From: Tieghemiomyces parasiticus
Lineage: Eukaryota > Kickxellomycota > Dimargaritomycetes > Dimargaritales > Dimargaritaceae
NCBI GenBank assembly: GCA_027575765.1
Contig: JANBPT010000521.1
Coordinates: 1-32,510, forward strand
DNA: 32,510 bases
Direction: 5' to 3'
Part shown: in pieces, positions 20,006-29,185 of the stretch
How the letters are laid out: the number at the start of each line of letters is the position of its first letter
How positions within the stretch are numbered: the stretch's first letter is position 1
The notes under the pieces: model-generated
What the model saw: only the letters and a program-made list of their open reading frames with translations
Told to the model about the DNA's origin: nothing
Databases searched by the model: none
Made by a program: the position numbers and the translations under genes

Positions 20006-21928
20006 TTAACGGCGGTCGTTCTTGCCGACACCACGCTTGCCCGAAAACAAGTGCTTGGGTTTGAGGTTGGGGATAGACCGGTCGGACTCGCCCTGGCGGG
20101 CAACCTGGTTGCGCGAACGCTCGGCCATCCGCTTGAGTTTGGTGGACTTGGTGATGTCTTCGCTGCGAAGACCGACCTCGCCCCGGGACCGGACCTGGGA
20201 CTGGGCGCGAGCGGCAACGCTGGCCTCGCGAGCCAAGGACTCGGCGCGCGAGGGCGACCGGGCCCGCTTGACCGGGGCGCAGGAACGGGACCGGGCCACG
20301 GCCTCGCTGACGGCCTCGTTGATACCCATGCCTTCGAGGTGGGTCTGGAGGTCGCGGTTGGTAACACTGCGGTTGACAATCCGGCGCGGGAGCCCCGAAG
20401 TGGTATTGCTGCGCCTGAGTTGAGATTCGGCCTTCATAATGGCCTTGCGCTCGCGGATGCTCGCCGCCGTGTCGCGGATCCGTTCGTCCTCCGAATCCAG
20501 AATGTCCTCGTCCGACTCGTACAGTCCCTGCTCGACCAGACGCTCCTCCTCGCGTTCCAGAGCCTCCAATTGGGCCTCGATCTCCGGGTCGACGAAATCC
20601 GCCACATTCTTGCCGTCCATAATCTCCGGGATGGCGTCGTACTTCCACGAGTCGTCCTTGAGCTGGTAGTGCTTGCGGAGGTCCACGTTGTATACGCCCG
20701 AGCCGCCCTCCTCGACCTCGAGGTCGCGTTCCAGGCGCCGGCGCTTGGGGTCCTGGTGATCGTAACGGACACGGCCCCGGGCAGCCTCCGGGATAAAGGC
20801 CGGCCGGTCGACGCCGCCGCGCTTCTCGGTGGGCTGGGCCAGATGCAGCTTGTTGAGCACATCAGTGATCTTGTTGGTCTTGAGCTTGGCCTCGACGCGG
20901 GTGGCCAGCAGGCGCTCGCAGGCGCGGTTACGAGTGTCCATGACGCCCTCGTCCGTGAAGGAACTGAGCGCGGAAGTCTCGACCCCGGGCTCCTTGAGCA
21001 GCTGGTCGACCATGGCGCGATGAGCCTCACCCAGATCCTCGATGCGCTGAGCGTCCATCTTACTGAACACGAGCTGGATGGGCTTATTGGCGAACAGGGG
21101 CTTGATGCTATGGAAGAGGCTGATCTGGTCTTCGATGCTGAACCCGCACTGCTCCGACAAGTCGATGAAGTACATGATGCAGGCACGGAGATGGGCCAGG
21201 GCGGTGATGGACTGCATCTCGATGGTGTTACGATCCTCGAGCGGGTGGTCCAGAATTCCGGGGGTGTCAATCACCTGCCATCTGAGGTACTTGAAGTCCA
21301 TGTGGCCCACGAAGAGCGACTTGGTGGTGAAGGCGTAGGGCTGGACGTCCACGTTGGCACGGGTGACCTTGTTCATGAAGCTCGACTTGCCCACGTTCGG
21401 GTAGCCGCACACAATCAAAGTACGGGTGTTGGGATCAATGGACGGCAGACGGGCCAAGTGCTGGCGGACCTGCTCGAGGTAGCCTAGACTGTCCTTCTGG
21501 CGCTTCATGATGGTGGCCATACGGCCCAGAGCGGCCTTCTTGAGCTGCTTGCAGCGGAAGAGCGAGTCGGCGAACTTGAGCAGGCGGACGTAGTCCTTGG
21601 CTACCGCATCGATGAGGTGCCGTGCGGTGTTGAGCTGGCCCAGAGCCAGCTTGTAGTGGTCCTTGTCGTATAGAATGTTCATGAGATCAGCGTAAAAGGG
21701 GTGGATGTTGTCCACTTTGGGAAAGTCCTCTAACATGAGCCCCAGCTTCTCGTCGAAGGAATCCTGGGTGAACCGGACCTTACGCATGTAGAAAGCGCGA
21801 ATACGGCTGATCTTGTACCCAGGGTGAATGACAGTGGGCGTCTTGCGCTGCGTCTTGGACAGGACAATGTCCAAAAAGTCGCTGGCCGACGGCACAACCG
21901 CGATCTTCTTGAAGTTATAGAGCGACAT
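20006..21928 (-). CDS. NOG1: Nucleolar GTP-binding protein 1 (pre-60S assembly GTPase)
   Basis: Essential nucleolar GTPase that joins pre-60S ribosomal particles and leaves them in the cytoplasm when the AAA ATPase Afg2/Drg1 acts. Single exon, 640 aa, close to the yeast length of 647. The N-terminal helical domain ([20 protein letters not shown]) is near-identical to the family. The Obg/Nog GTPase domain has G1 GYPNVGKSS (175-183), a G2-region TT (201-202) and G3 DTPG (221-224). At the G4 position the sequence is SKMD (289-292), not the usual NKxD. The NOG1-specific region follows (LHLAQP, about 370), then a charged tail ending [16 protein letters not shown], the normal Nog1 C-terminus that reaches into the particle. 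Start context is GCCATGT. Confidence 0.97.
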   Translation of the reverse strand: MSLYNFKKIAVVPSASDFLDIVLSKTQRKTPTVIHPGYKISRIRAFYMRKVRFTQDSFDEKLGLMLEDFPKVDNIHPFYADLMNILYDKDHYKLALGQLNTARHLIDAVAKDYVRLLKFADSLFRCKQLKKAALGRMATIMKRQKDSLGYLEQVRQHLARLPSIDPNTRTLIVCGYPNVGKSSFMNKVTRANVDVQPYAFTTKSLFVGHMDFKYLRWQVIDTPGILDHPLEDRNTIEMQSITALAHLRACIMYFIDLSEQCGFSIEDQISLFHSIKPLFANKPIQLVFSKMDAQRIEDLGEAHRAMVDQLLKEPGVETSALSSFTDEGVMDTRNRACERLLATRVEAKLKTNKITDVLNKLHLAQPTEKRGGVDRPAFIPEAARGRVRYDHQDPKRRRLERDLEVEEGGSGVYNVDLRKHYQLKDDSWKYDAIPEIMDGKNVADFVDPEIEAQLEALEREEERLVEQGLYESDEDILDSEDERIRDTAASIRERKAIMKAESQLRRSNTTSGLPRRIVNRSVTNRDLQTHLEGMGINEAVSEAVARSRSCAPVKRARSPSRAESLAREASVAARAQSQVRSRGEVGLRSEDITKSTKLKRMAERSRNQVARQGESDRSIPNLKPKHLFSGKRGVGKNDRR

Positions 21929-22486
21929 GGCGTTCGGTGGTGGGTCAGAAGGAGGTGGGGCTGTGCGAATGGAGCGCAGCTGGGTGAACTAACAAGATAG
22001 ACAGCCAGAGGGGCTGTGGCCGAGTGGTAAGTGTAAGGTGAACACGGACGGAGGGAGGTACAACCGCTAAAATCGACCCCTGGAATACGATAAGGAGTGG
22101 CTATTGCCTATAAAAAAAAAAGGAGTGCAGACCGTCGAACGCTAACGGGGTCCAGCAGTTGTTCAGGCTTGTGGCCCGTACTATACAGACCAACCGCAGA
22201 TAAACTGGTCGGGGCGATAGTTTGAGGAAAAAAAGATGACAGCCTACTGCACCTTGTGAAAAAAAGAGGCCGAGGCCACACTCTCACTAAATTAGGTGAC
22301 CGATAGCAAGTGTGTGGGGGAAGTTTTTGCAGGGAGCGTTGGTGGACGGATATAAGCATTCCTCGGGATTGATGGCGAGAGAGTGCGATAGGTCCAAATG
22401 AGGGGGGATAAAAAAAAAAGAAAAAAAGGGGCGGAGATGGACTATCACGTGATCTAATGACCATCGGACTGCTCTAGGAGATGGCA

Positions 22487-22497
22487 GGGGGGGGGGG
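22487..22497. repeat. homopolymeric G11 run
   Basis: Eleven consecutive G residues in the NOG1-FOL1 intergenic region. Length may be uncertain from sequencing. Confidence 0.7.
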
Positions 22498-22754
22498 CTT
22501 AGGCCGACCGTTGGGCTACGATAGTTCACTATGCCTGGAACTGGTTGGCACCGCACTAGTGGCCAACAAATCCTAACCGATAAGGTGGGAGTCGGCATGT
22601 TTATCTTACGGAGGCTGTAAAAGACGTAGAGGTCTAAGGCCTCAAACATCAGCAATACCGCTTTGAAAGGTTAAGTATAAAGCTTTCTTTAAAAAAACGT
22701 CCATGCGTAGAGAAAGGGCCGGCGCGGCAAAGGGTCAGAGGTGGCGAGACCGGC

Positions 22755-22769
22755 ATATATATATATATA
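22755..22769. promoter_or_regulatory. AT tract, possible 3' processing element of FOL1
   Basis: Alternating AT lies immediately downstream of the FOL1 stop on its coding strand. TATATA is the classical fungal (yeast) cleavage/polyadenylation efficiency element. The position fits, but no mapping data are available. Confidence 0.4.
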
Positions 22770-22783
22770 GAATGTGATCAGAG

Positions 22784-25021
22784 TCAGACGGTTGGGCTCC
22801 AGATACGGTCAGACACTTTGACTACGTCGCGCATCTCAGCCACGTCATGGACACGCAAGATGCGACACCCGCCGGCGACGGCCGCCGCGCAAGTGGCGGC
22901 GGTCCCCCAGATGCGGTCGGCAGGTACCTCCTTGTCGGTAATACGACCGATGAATTTCTTGCGGGAAGTTCCAACCAAAACTGGGAATCCCGGCAGCGGA
23001 GAGTCGGCGTCGGTCAAGTGCGGAAGGTGACGTAGGAGGTCCAGGTCCTGCTCTAAGGTTTTGGCAAATCCGATCCCGGGGTCGACAATAATGTGCCAGC
23101 GATAGATACCGGCCCGCAGGGCGCGCTGGACGGCCGATTGGAGTTCCGAGGCCACAACACGGACCACAGACGACGGATCAGCGGCGGTCGACATCGAAGT
23201 TTCCTCGTAGTCAGTCAGTCCCATCATGGTGCGGGCATCGCCCCGCATGTGCATCAAGCAAATAGGCACGCGGTAGCGGGCGGCCACTGCCAGTATACGC
23301 GGGTCCCGGGTACCGGCAGACACGTCGTTGAGCATATCAGCACCGGCGGCCAGGGCCGCCTCGGCGACCTCGCTTCTGAACGTGTCAATGGACAGCGGTG
23401 TGGAGACCCCACTCTCACGCAGGAGCTGCACTACCGGGATCACACGGGCAATCTCGTCAGCGGGGACAACATCAATGGCGTTGGGCCGGGTTGATTGGCC
23501 CCCAATGTCGATGAAGTCCGTCCCGTTCGCGACCAACTGGAGTGCGTGAGCTAGGGCGGCCTGCGGGTCTGAGTACCGGCCGCCGTCGCTGAAGCTGTCC
23601 GGGGTGCAGTTAAGGATACCCATCAGATAGGTCCGCTCACGCCAGCTGTAGACACGACCGGCCAGCGGGAACGCACGTTCGATACCTGAGGCTGGTTCCA
23701 CGTGCAGCCGGAGCTTGAGAAGCTGCCGGCAGGTTTGGAAGAGGGTAGGGTGCTCGACATGCGGGGCCAGGTCGCAGAGTGGGAACAGGACGAACAGGCG
23801 CTCGGCGATCCGCGGGTGCGGGATCTGGAGGTCCGGGGTGTCGACGATCTGGCGGTCGTATAGCAAAATATCCAGATCGATGGGCCGGGGTCCGTTGGGG
23901 GCCAGGCGGGCCTGCTCCAGGTCCCGACCTAGGTCCACCTCGATACCTTTGAGAAGGCCAAGCAGCCGAGCGGGCGAGAGCCGAGTGTCGACTCGGACGA
24001 CGCAATTGAGGAATTGAGGTTGGTCCACATTGTACATGGGCTCGGTGCGGTACAGGAAGGAGGTGTCCAATACCTGGATATGGCCACCGTCATGCAGTCG
24101 GTCGAGAGCCTGGTGGATAGCCCCCACTGAATCGCCCAGGTTGGAACCCAGGGCGATATATGCCGTATGCGGTAAGGCGGCCGACGCGGTGAGTTCATCC
24201 TCCCCCGCCGGAGTCTCGGTGGACGCCACATCGCCTAGGACCGACTGGCGGGTCCGAGTGATCTCCACACCCGCGCCCTCGGCGAAAGATAAGGCGCTGG
24301 GCTTTTCAACGCGCACGGTAATTCTGTCGACCTGGCACCGTAGGATACTAATCCGGGCAATGGCGGAAGCCAGGGCCTCCACGGTCTTGAAGCGGGACTG
24401 TTCGACGTACTGGCTGACCGTCCGTACAATGGTGCGGTAGTTGTGCTGCTCGGGAACGTGATCACCGGTGAGAGCGGCGGCGCTGAGGGTAACCCATAGA
24501 TCCAGGTTGACGACGACAATCTGGGTGGCCTCACGCTCCCAGGGGTTGACCCCAACCACGGTGCTCAACCTGAGGTCCCGCACGAAGATACGGTCAAGCC
24601 GATTCGCAGGCATGGGCGCCTCTACGACCTGAGCGGTATTGACCAGGTCGGGGATTTCCTCGCGGGTTCGGGTAAGCTCCACCCCGGCGGCAGCGGCGTG
24701 GAGCAGGGCGCTGGGCTTCTCAATCTTGACGGTGGCCCGGCGGCTACGTGGATGGTCCAGGCAGATACGTAGGATACCGAAAGCCAGGGCCTCCACGCTG
24801 CGGAAGGCCGAGGCCTCGGAGAAAGCGGTGACGGCCTTACAGAGGGTACCGTAATTGACCGTGTCAGCCACGCGGTCGTGGCGGGCCGCAGCCTCGATGC
24901 TCTCGGTAGCCACCTGCACCGAGACCACGACAGGTTGCCGTTTGACCCGTTCCCAGGAGTCCACTCCGATAATGTTGCGGAGCGTCAGGTTGCGGATGAC
25001 GATCTGGTCGAGCGGTTCCAT
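22784..25021 (-). CDS. FOL1: Trifunctional folate enzyme: DHNA, HPPK and dihydropteroate synthase
   Basis: One 745-aa protein carries three successive steps of folate synthesis in the fungal order, in a single exon. Two dihydroneopterin aldolase-like repeats come first (about 4-120 and 142-258), each with GV-x-x-WER, a conserved Tyr and EKPSAL. HPPK (about 287-425) has the start ALGSNLGDS and the signature RPIDLDILLY (379-388), which binds the pterin and ATP. DHPS (about 465-740) has LMGILNCTPDSFSDGG (466-481) and IGGQSTRP (506-513), the pABA/sulfonamide-binding loop. Thr511 and Pro513 match the wild-type Thr55 and Pro57 of Pneumocystis, where changes are linked to sulfa resistance. The protein is expected to be mitochondrial in yeasts, but no clear targeting peptide is seen here. 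It diverges from the importin gene. Confidence 0.97.
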   Translation of the reverse strand: MEPLDQIVIRNLTLRNIIGVDSWERVKRQPVVVSVQVATESIEAAARHDRVADTVNYGTLCKAVTAFSEASAFRSVEALAFGILRICLDHPRSRRATVKIEKPSALLHAAAAGVELTRTREEIPDLVNTAQVVEAPMPANRLDRIFVRDLRLSTVVGVNPWEREATQIVVVNLDLWVTLSAAALTGDHVPEQHNYRTIVRTVSQYVEQSRFKTVEALASAIARISILRCQVDRITVRVEKPSALSFAEGAGVEITRTRQSVLGDVASTETPAGEDELTASAALPHTAYIALGSNLGDSVGAIHQALDRLHDGGHIQVLDTSFLYRTEPMYNVDQPQFLNCVVRVDTRLSPARLLGLLKGIEVDLGRDLEQARLAPNGPRPIDLDILLYDRQIVDTPDLQIPHPRIAERLFVLFPLCDLAPHVEHPTLFQTCRQLLKLRLHVEPASGIERAFPLAGRVYSWRERTYLMGILNCTPDSFSDGGRYSDPQAALAHALQLVANGTDFIDIGGQSTRPNAIDVVPADEIARVIPVVQLLRESGVSTPLSIDTFRSEVAEAALAAGADMLNDVSAGTRDPRILAVAARYRVPICLMHMRGDARTMMGLTDYEETSMSTAADPSSVVRVVASELQSAVQRALRAGIYRWHIIVDPGIGFAKTLEQDLDLLRHLPHLTDADSPLPGFPVLVGTSRKKFIGRITDKEVPADRIWGTAATCAAAVAGGCRILRVHDVAEMRDVVKVSDRIWSPTV

Positions 25022-25987
25022 GACTGAGCGTGTGAGACTGAGATGGGGGGAGGTGAAAGGAAGGATGGCTAACTGTGGACTTGGGTCGCAGAAACGTACT
25101 AGACGCAGAACACTCGATAACCAGGTCGGGGTTGTACAGCGGGTGTGAAGCGATCGCTCAGGATTCGGTCAGCTAAACCAGGACTTCGGTTATGTCGTAT
25201 TCGCCAGGGGTTCCTGATGGGCGTGTCAAATGGGAGGCCAGGACGTGGTGGTCTAGAACGAGCGTTTGCGGGCGAGAGGGATAAGTTCTACCGCCCAGTG
25301 CCACCCAGGTTTCGGTGCGGCGTGAGCCATTGGCACCCTAGGGGTTAGCAGCCAAGGGGTTAAAGCTAGGTCTCATATGCCCGGTCGGTTCGTTATCCAG
25401 GCCCCCATCATCTAAGCAGCGGGAGCCTTTAGCCGCGGCAGGGTGGAATATCGGCTCTCCGATGCAGCTCGCAACCCTGGTGCCCTGCTGCTACGGGGCC
25501 GCTGGCCTTCGCCACCCAACCGACAGGCGTCGGAGTCATTCACTTTGATGTACCCTGGTCACCTTGCCTTACCGGCCCGCATGCGTAACTCGCGGTCGGC
25601 TGCGTGGCTTCACTGACTTAGCGACGACAGCCTAGTGCGCTTCCTTTAAGCCCCTCTAAGTTCTGCCTGCCCCCATTGGCTGCCTCTCGATTTTTTTCGG
25701 CGGTTTTTTTCTGCGCTTCGGTTGGCCCAAAACACACTCACAGCCGAAGGGCCTCGAGGCTCGAGAAGCGCTTGAACTGAGGCCACGGTATTTCCTTCTA
25801 GTCATCCCCCCTTGTCTATCGGTGGCAGTATTTGACCCGGTCATCCACCGTCTCTTTCAGGCCCTGTCAACCGTTGGCATTCTGCATCTGCATGCCCATT
25901 CCGAGAACCCTCTTACCATATATGCCCTAGTACCCTACCCACCCCACTGAACCCTTGGTGTACTCCTATTTTTCCTATTCCCGAGCC
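25022..25987. promoter_or_regulatory. divergent promoter region, FOL1 / importin
   Basis: A 966-base gap between two genes that point away from each other, so it should hold both promoters. The right-hand part is pyrimidine-rich on the plus strand, ending in CTATTTTTCCTATTCCC just before the importin ATG, a pattern common near fungal transcription starts. No TATA box, known operator or internal gene was recognised. Confidence 0.55.
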
Positions 25988-28900
25988 ATGGACACCGCCT
26001 CGATCTACGAGCTTTTCCGGGCTACGCTGGATCCCGCCCAGCAGGTTCGCAAGGACGCTGAGGTGCACCTGAAGGCGCTTGAGACCTCGCCGACGCTGTT
26101 TACGCAGCTGCTGGAAATCCTCAACGCCAATGATCCCGATACCAGCGTCAAGCAGGCCGCCTCCATTTACTTCAAGAATCGGGTGCGCACCGGTTGGGAC
26201 CCGTCCACCCACAGCAAGACCGTCGCCATCGCCGAGGGGGACAAGCAGGCCATCCGGGAGGCCATCATCCCGCTAATGGTGCGTTCCCCGCCGGCCGTCC
26301 GCGTGCAGCTGGTCAACTGCCTGACCCCGATGCTCCACGCCGACTTCCCCGCCAACTGGCCCACGTACCTCCCGCAGACCCGCGATTGCCTGCAGGCCAG
26401 TGACCTGCCCACCGTGCACACCGGCCTGCTCACCCTGCTGGCCGCCGTGCGTTTCTACCAATGGAAGACGGGCGACCAAGAGCGTGCCCCGCTCGAGGAA
26501 ATCATCACCGTATGCTTCCCCATCGTCTGCGACCTGGGGGATCGCTTGGTAGCCCTTCCGGGCGATGAGGCCGCCGCCATGCTCAAGGTGGTCCTACGCT
26601 GCTTCCATGCCGCCATAATGGTCGAACTGAGCCCGCTCCTGCAGCAGGACGCCGTGCTGTCCACCTGGCTGGCCCTGTTTGTGCGCACCATCCAGCGCCC
26701 CTCCGAGCTGGGAGCCGATGCCGAGCTTGAAGAGGCCGCTGGTGACGAGGGTATGAAGGCCCGCAAGTGGGCCATGCGTTGCGTTAACCGCCTGTTTGCT
26801 AAATATGGCAATCCGGCCCTGCTCCCCGAGGCCCAGTCCGTGTACCGACCCTTCGCGGAACACTTTGTGACCCACTACGCGCCCGAATTGGTGCGCGCTT
26901 ACTTTTCTCAGGTCGAGGCCTTCGTGGCACACGCCACCCGGTTCAGCCCTAAGTGCCTGTTCCTGACCAGCGGCTTCTTCAGCGATGCCATCAAGCACCG
27001 CACCCCGTGGAAACTTATCAAGCCCCACACCGAGACCCTCGTGCAGCACTACGTGTTCCCCCAGCTTATGTATACCCCCGAGGAGGAGGAACTGTGGGAA
27101 GACAACCCACTCGACTTTGTGCACAAGCGGTCCGATCCCATGGGTGATTTCGACTCGCCCACCATGGCCGCCACCAACCTGCTGCATGACCTGGCTACCG
27201 ACCGCCGCAAGCACTCCTTCATGCTCATCATGAATTTCATCAACCAGGTTGTCCTTGAGTACGCTGGTGCTGATTCGGCCGCGCGCGACCCGCGCCGCAA
27301 GGACGGCGCCCTACACATGCTGGCCGCCCTGGCCAAGGTGGTTCTGCACGCCAAGTCCCCCGTGCGTGGTAACATGGAACAGTTTGTGGTCACCCACGTG
27401 TTCCCAGAATTCACCAGTCCCAACCGCTTCCTACGGCTCCGTGCCCTGGCATTTTATAGCGACTTTAGCTCGCTCCCGTTCAAGAACCCGCAGTGTCTGC
27501 CGTTCATCCTAGAACGTACCCTGGCCCTCCTGGGTGACCCGGAGGTGCCTGTGCGGGTCCAGGCCGCCGTGGCCTTCCAGTCGCTGGTGCACCATGAAGA
27601 ACTGCATGACCGCATCATCCCGCACCTGCCGCAGATCATGCAGAGCTTCCTAGCGCTTACCCACGATCTGGACGTGGACACCTTGGCCGGCGTGATGGAG
27701 GAGGTTGTTGAGACCTTTTCGGACCACATGGCGCCCTACGCGGTGGAGCTGTGCGGTCAGCTTAGCCAGACCTACGCCCGCCTTATGCAGGACTCCACCC
27801 GCGCGGCTTTGGGTGACCCGGACAGCACCGAGGAGTTCGACTACGACGCTCTTGGTGACAAGACCTTTGCGGCCATGGGGATTCTGCGCACCATCTCCAC
27901 CCTCATCCTCAATTTAGAGTCCACCCCGCAGATTGTGACCCAGCTTGAGCAGCACTTGGTCCCGCTGGCTGCCTTCACGTTCCAGCACGAGCTGATTGAC
28001 GTGTACGACGATGTGTTTGAGATTCTCGACTGCCTCACTTTCTACACCAAGCAAATCTCGCCGACCATGTGGAGCCTTCTGCCGGTCATCCGATCCTCCT
28101 TCGACGGCAGCGGCCTGGACTACTTCGAGGTGATGCTGCCCACCCTGGACAACTTCGTGTCCTATGGCGCCCGCGAGGTGGTGGCCAACCCGGCTATTCT
28201 CGACTGCATGCTGCATTTTGTGTACACGGGCCTGCGCAACGAGCGCATGGGACAGAGCGACCGCGTCAGCGCTTGCAAGCTCGCTGAGTCCCTCATGCTA
28301 CACTGCCGAGGCCAGCTCGACGCCCAGGTTCCCGATCTGGTGGTTCAGGCCGGCCAGCTTCTACAGGCCACGGGGGCCATCACCTCCCGCACCTTGCTCG
28401 TCTACTGCCTCGAACTGGTGCTCAACGCCCTCTACTACAACCCCCGGCTGACCCTTGGCACCCTTGAGGCCCACCAGCTCACGGCCCCGTACTTTACCCG
28501 CCTTACTAGCAGCACTGACCGATTCCAGCGGGTACACGATAAGAAGCTGCTCATTCTGGCGCTCTGCGCCGTGATAAGCCTCCCTGCCACCGACCTCCCT
28601 ACCACCGTCCAGGCCGGTCTCCCCACTTTGCTTGACACCCTGCTGCGGGCCTTCGAAACCCTCCCGCGCGCCCAGGCCCACCGCAACCAGATGGTGAAGG
28701 AGTACGCCGAGGATATGGGAGATTCGGACGACGACAGCCTGTTTGGCGGGCGTGACGAGGGCGATTTTGACGGTGAGGACGATGAAGAAGCCGACGTGGA
28801 TGCCGAGGATAAAGCATACCTTGACCACCTTGCCCGCGAGGCCAAGAAATTAAGCAAATCAAACGTCATTGCCAGCGGTGCCGATGGCGACGACGGCGGT

Positions 28901-29185
28901 CACGTTGACGGGGTCGTGGAGGACCTAACCCCACACCTTGGCGACGAGATTGATGACGAGGATGACGAGGACCTCGATGAGGAGGTCCTATTCGAGTCAC
29001 CGCTCGACCAGCTTAACGTGTATAACGAGTTCCGCACCGTATTTAATGGCCTCAAGGCCGCTGGGGCACCGACGTTTGATGGTATGACCGCTGGCCTAAC
29101 GGCCGACAAGCAGAACTTCGTCATGCAGGTCCTCAGCACATCGGGCGTGGATACTGACGATACCGACTCGGCCACTGCAGCATAA
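25988..29185 (+). CDS. NMD5: Importin-beta family karyopherin, importin-7/8 (Nmd5/Sxm1) type
   Basis: Nuclear import receptor built of HEAT repeats, 1065 aa in one exon. Relatives carry ribosomal proteins, histones, TFIIS, Lhp1 and the Hog1 kinase through nuclear pores in exchange for Ran-GTP. The N-terminus (MDTASIYELFRATLDPAQQV, then KQAASIYFKNRV) is the importin-beta N-terminal Ran-binding domain and matches the importin-7/Nmd5/Sxm1 group better than others. HEAT-like helices fill most of the protein. Two long acidic stretches rich in Asp/Glu near residues 910-940 and 990-1005 are typical of this subfamily. I chose the ATG at 25988 over an in-frame ATG 33 bases upstream because the homology begins there and its context (GCCATGG) is better. 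The paralogue assignment (Nmd5 versus Sxm1) is open; basal fungi may have only one. Confidence 0.95.
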   Translation: MDTASIYELFRATLDPAQQVRKDAEVHLKALETSPTLFTQLLEILNANDPDTSVKQAASIYFKNRVRTGWDPSTHSKTVAIAEGDKQAIREAIIPLMVRSPPAVRVQLVNCLTPMLHADFPANWPTYLPQTRDCLQASDLPTVHTGLLTLLAAVRFYQWKTGDQERAPLEEIITVCFPIVCDLGDRLVALPGDEAAAMLKVVLRCFHAAIMVELSPLLQQDAVLSTWLALFVRTIQRPSELGADAELEEAAGDEGMKARKWAMRCVNRLFAKYGNPALLPEAQSVYRPFAEHFVTHYAPELVRAYFSQVEAFVAHATRFSPKCLFLTSGFFSDAIKHRTPWKLIKPHTETLVQHYVFPQLMYTPEEEELWEDNPLDFVHKRSDPMGDFDSPTMAATNLLHDLATDRRKHSFMLIMNFINQVVLEYAGADSAARDPRRKDGALHMLAALAKVVLHAKSPVRGNMEQFVVTHVFPEFTSPNRFLRLRALAFYSDFSSLPFKNPQCLPFILERTLALLGDPEVPVRVQAAVAFQSLVHHEELHDRIIPHLPQIMQSFLALTHDLDVDTLAGVMEEVVETFSDHMAPYAVELCGQLSQTYARLMQDSTRAALGDPDSTEEFDYDALGDKTFAAMGILRTISTLILNLESTPQIVTQLEQHLVPLAAFTFQHELIDVYDDVFEILDCLTFYTKQISPTMWSLLPVIRSSFDGSGLDYFEVMLPTLDNFVSYGAREVVANPAILDCMLHFVYTGLRNERMGQSDRVSACKLAESLMLHCRGQLDAQVPDLVVQAGQLLQATGAITSRTLLVYCLELVLNALYYNPRLTLGTLEAHQLTAPYFTRLTSSTDRFQRVHDKKLLILALCAVISLPATDLPTTVQAGLPTLLDTLLRAFETLPRAQAHRNQMVKEYAEDMGDSDDDSLFGGRDEGDFDGEDDEEADVDAEDKAYLDHLAREAKKLSKSNVIASGADGDDGGHVDGVVEDLTPHLGDEIDDEDDEDLDEEVLFESPLDQLNVYNEFRTVFNGLKAAGAPTFDGMTAGLTADKQNFVMQVLSTSGVDTDDTDSATAA

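Larger units (their letters stand above)
21929..22783. other. FOL1 3' flank and NOG1 promoter region
   Basis: An 855-base gap between two minus-strand genes. It contains an alternating AT tract (22755-22769) 15 bases past the FOL1 stop, homopurine and homopolymer runs (A9GA7 around 22410-22427, eleven Gs at 22487-22497) and a tRNA-like 5' half at about 22010-22040. There is no protein gene that I can support. Confidence 0.5.

Noticed and set aside
20006..21487. Long plus-strand frame (511 codons, 19952-21487) opposite NOG1
   Set aside because: It is the antisense shadow of a GC-rich coding sequence; NOG1 on the minus strand is unmistakable and the antisense protein is low-complexity Leu/Gly/Val-rich.
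22784..25021. Bacterial-type folate cluster or horizontal transfer
   Set aside because: The fused DHNA-DHNA-HPPK-DHPS order is the standard fungal FOL1 layout and base use matches the neighbouring genes.
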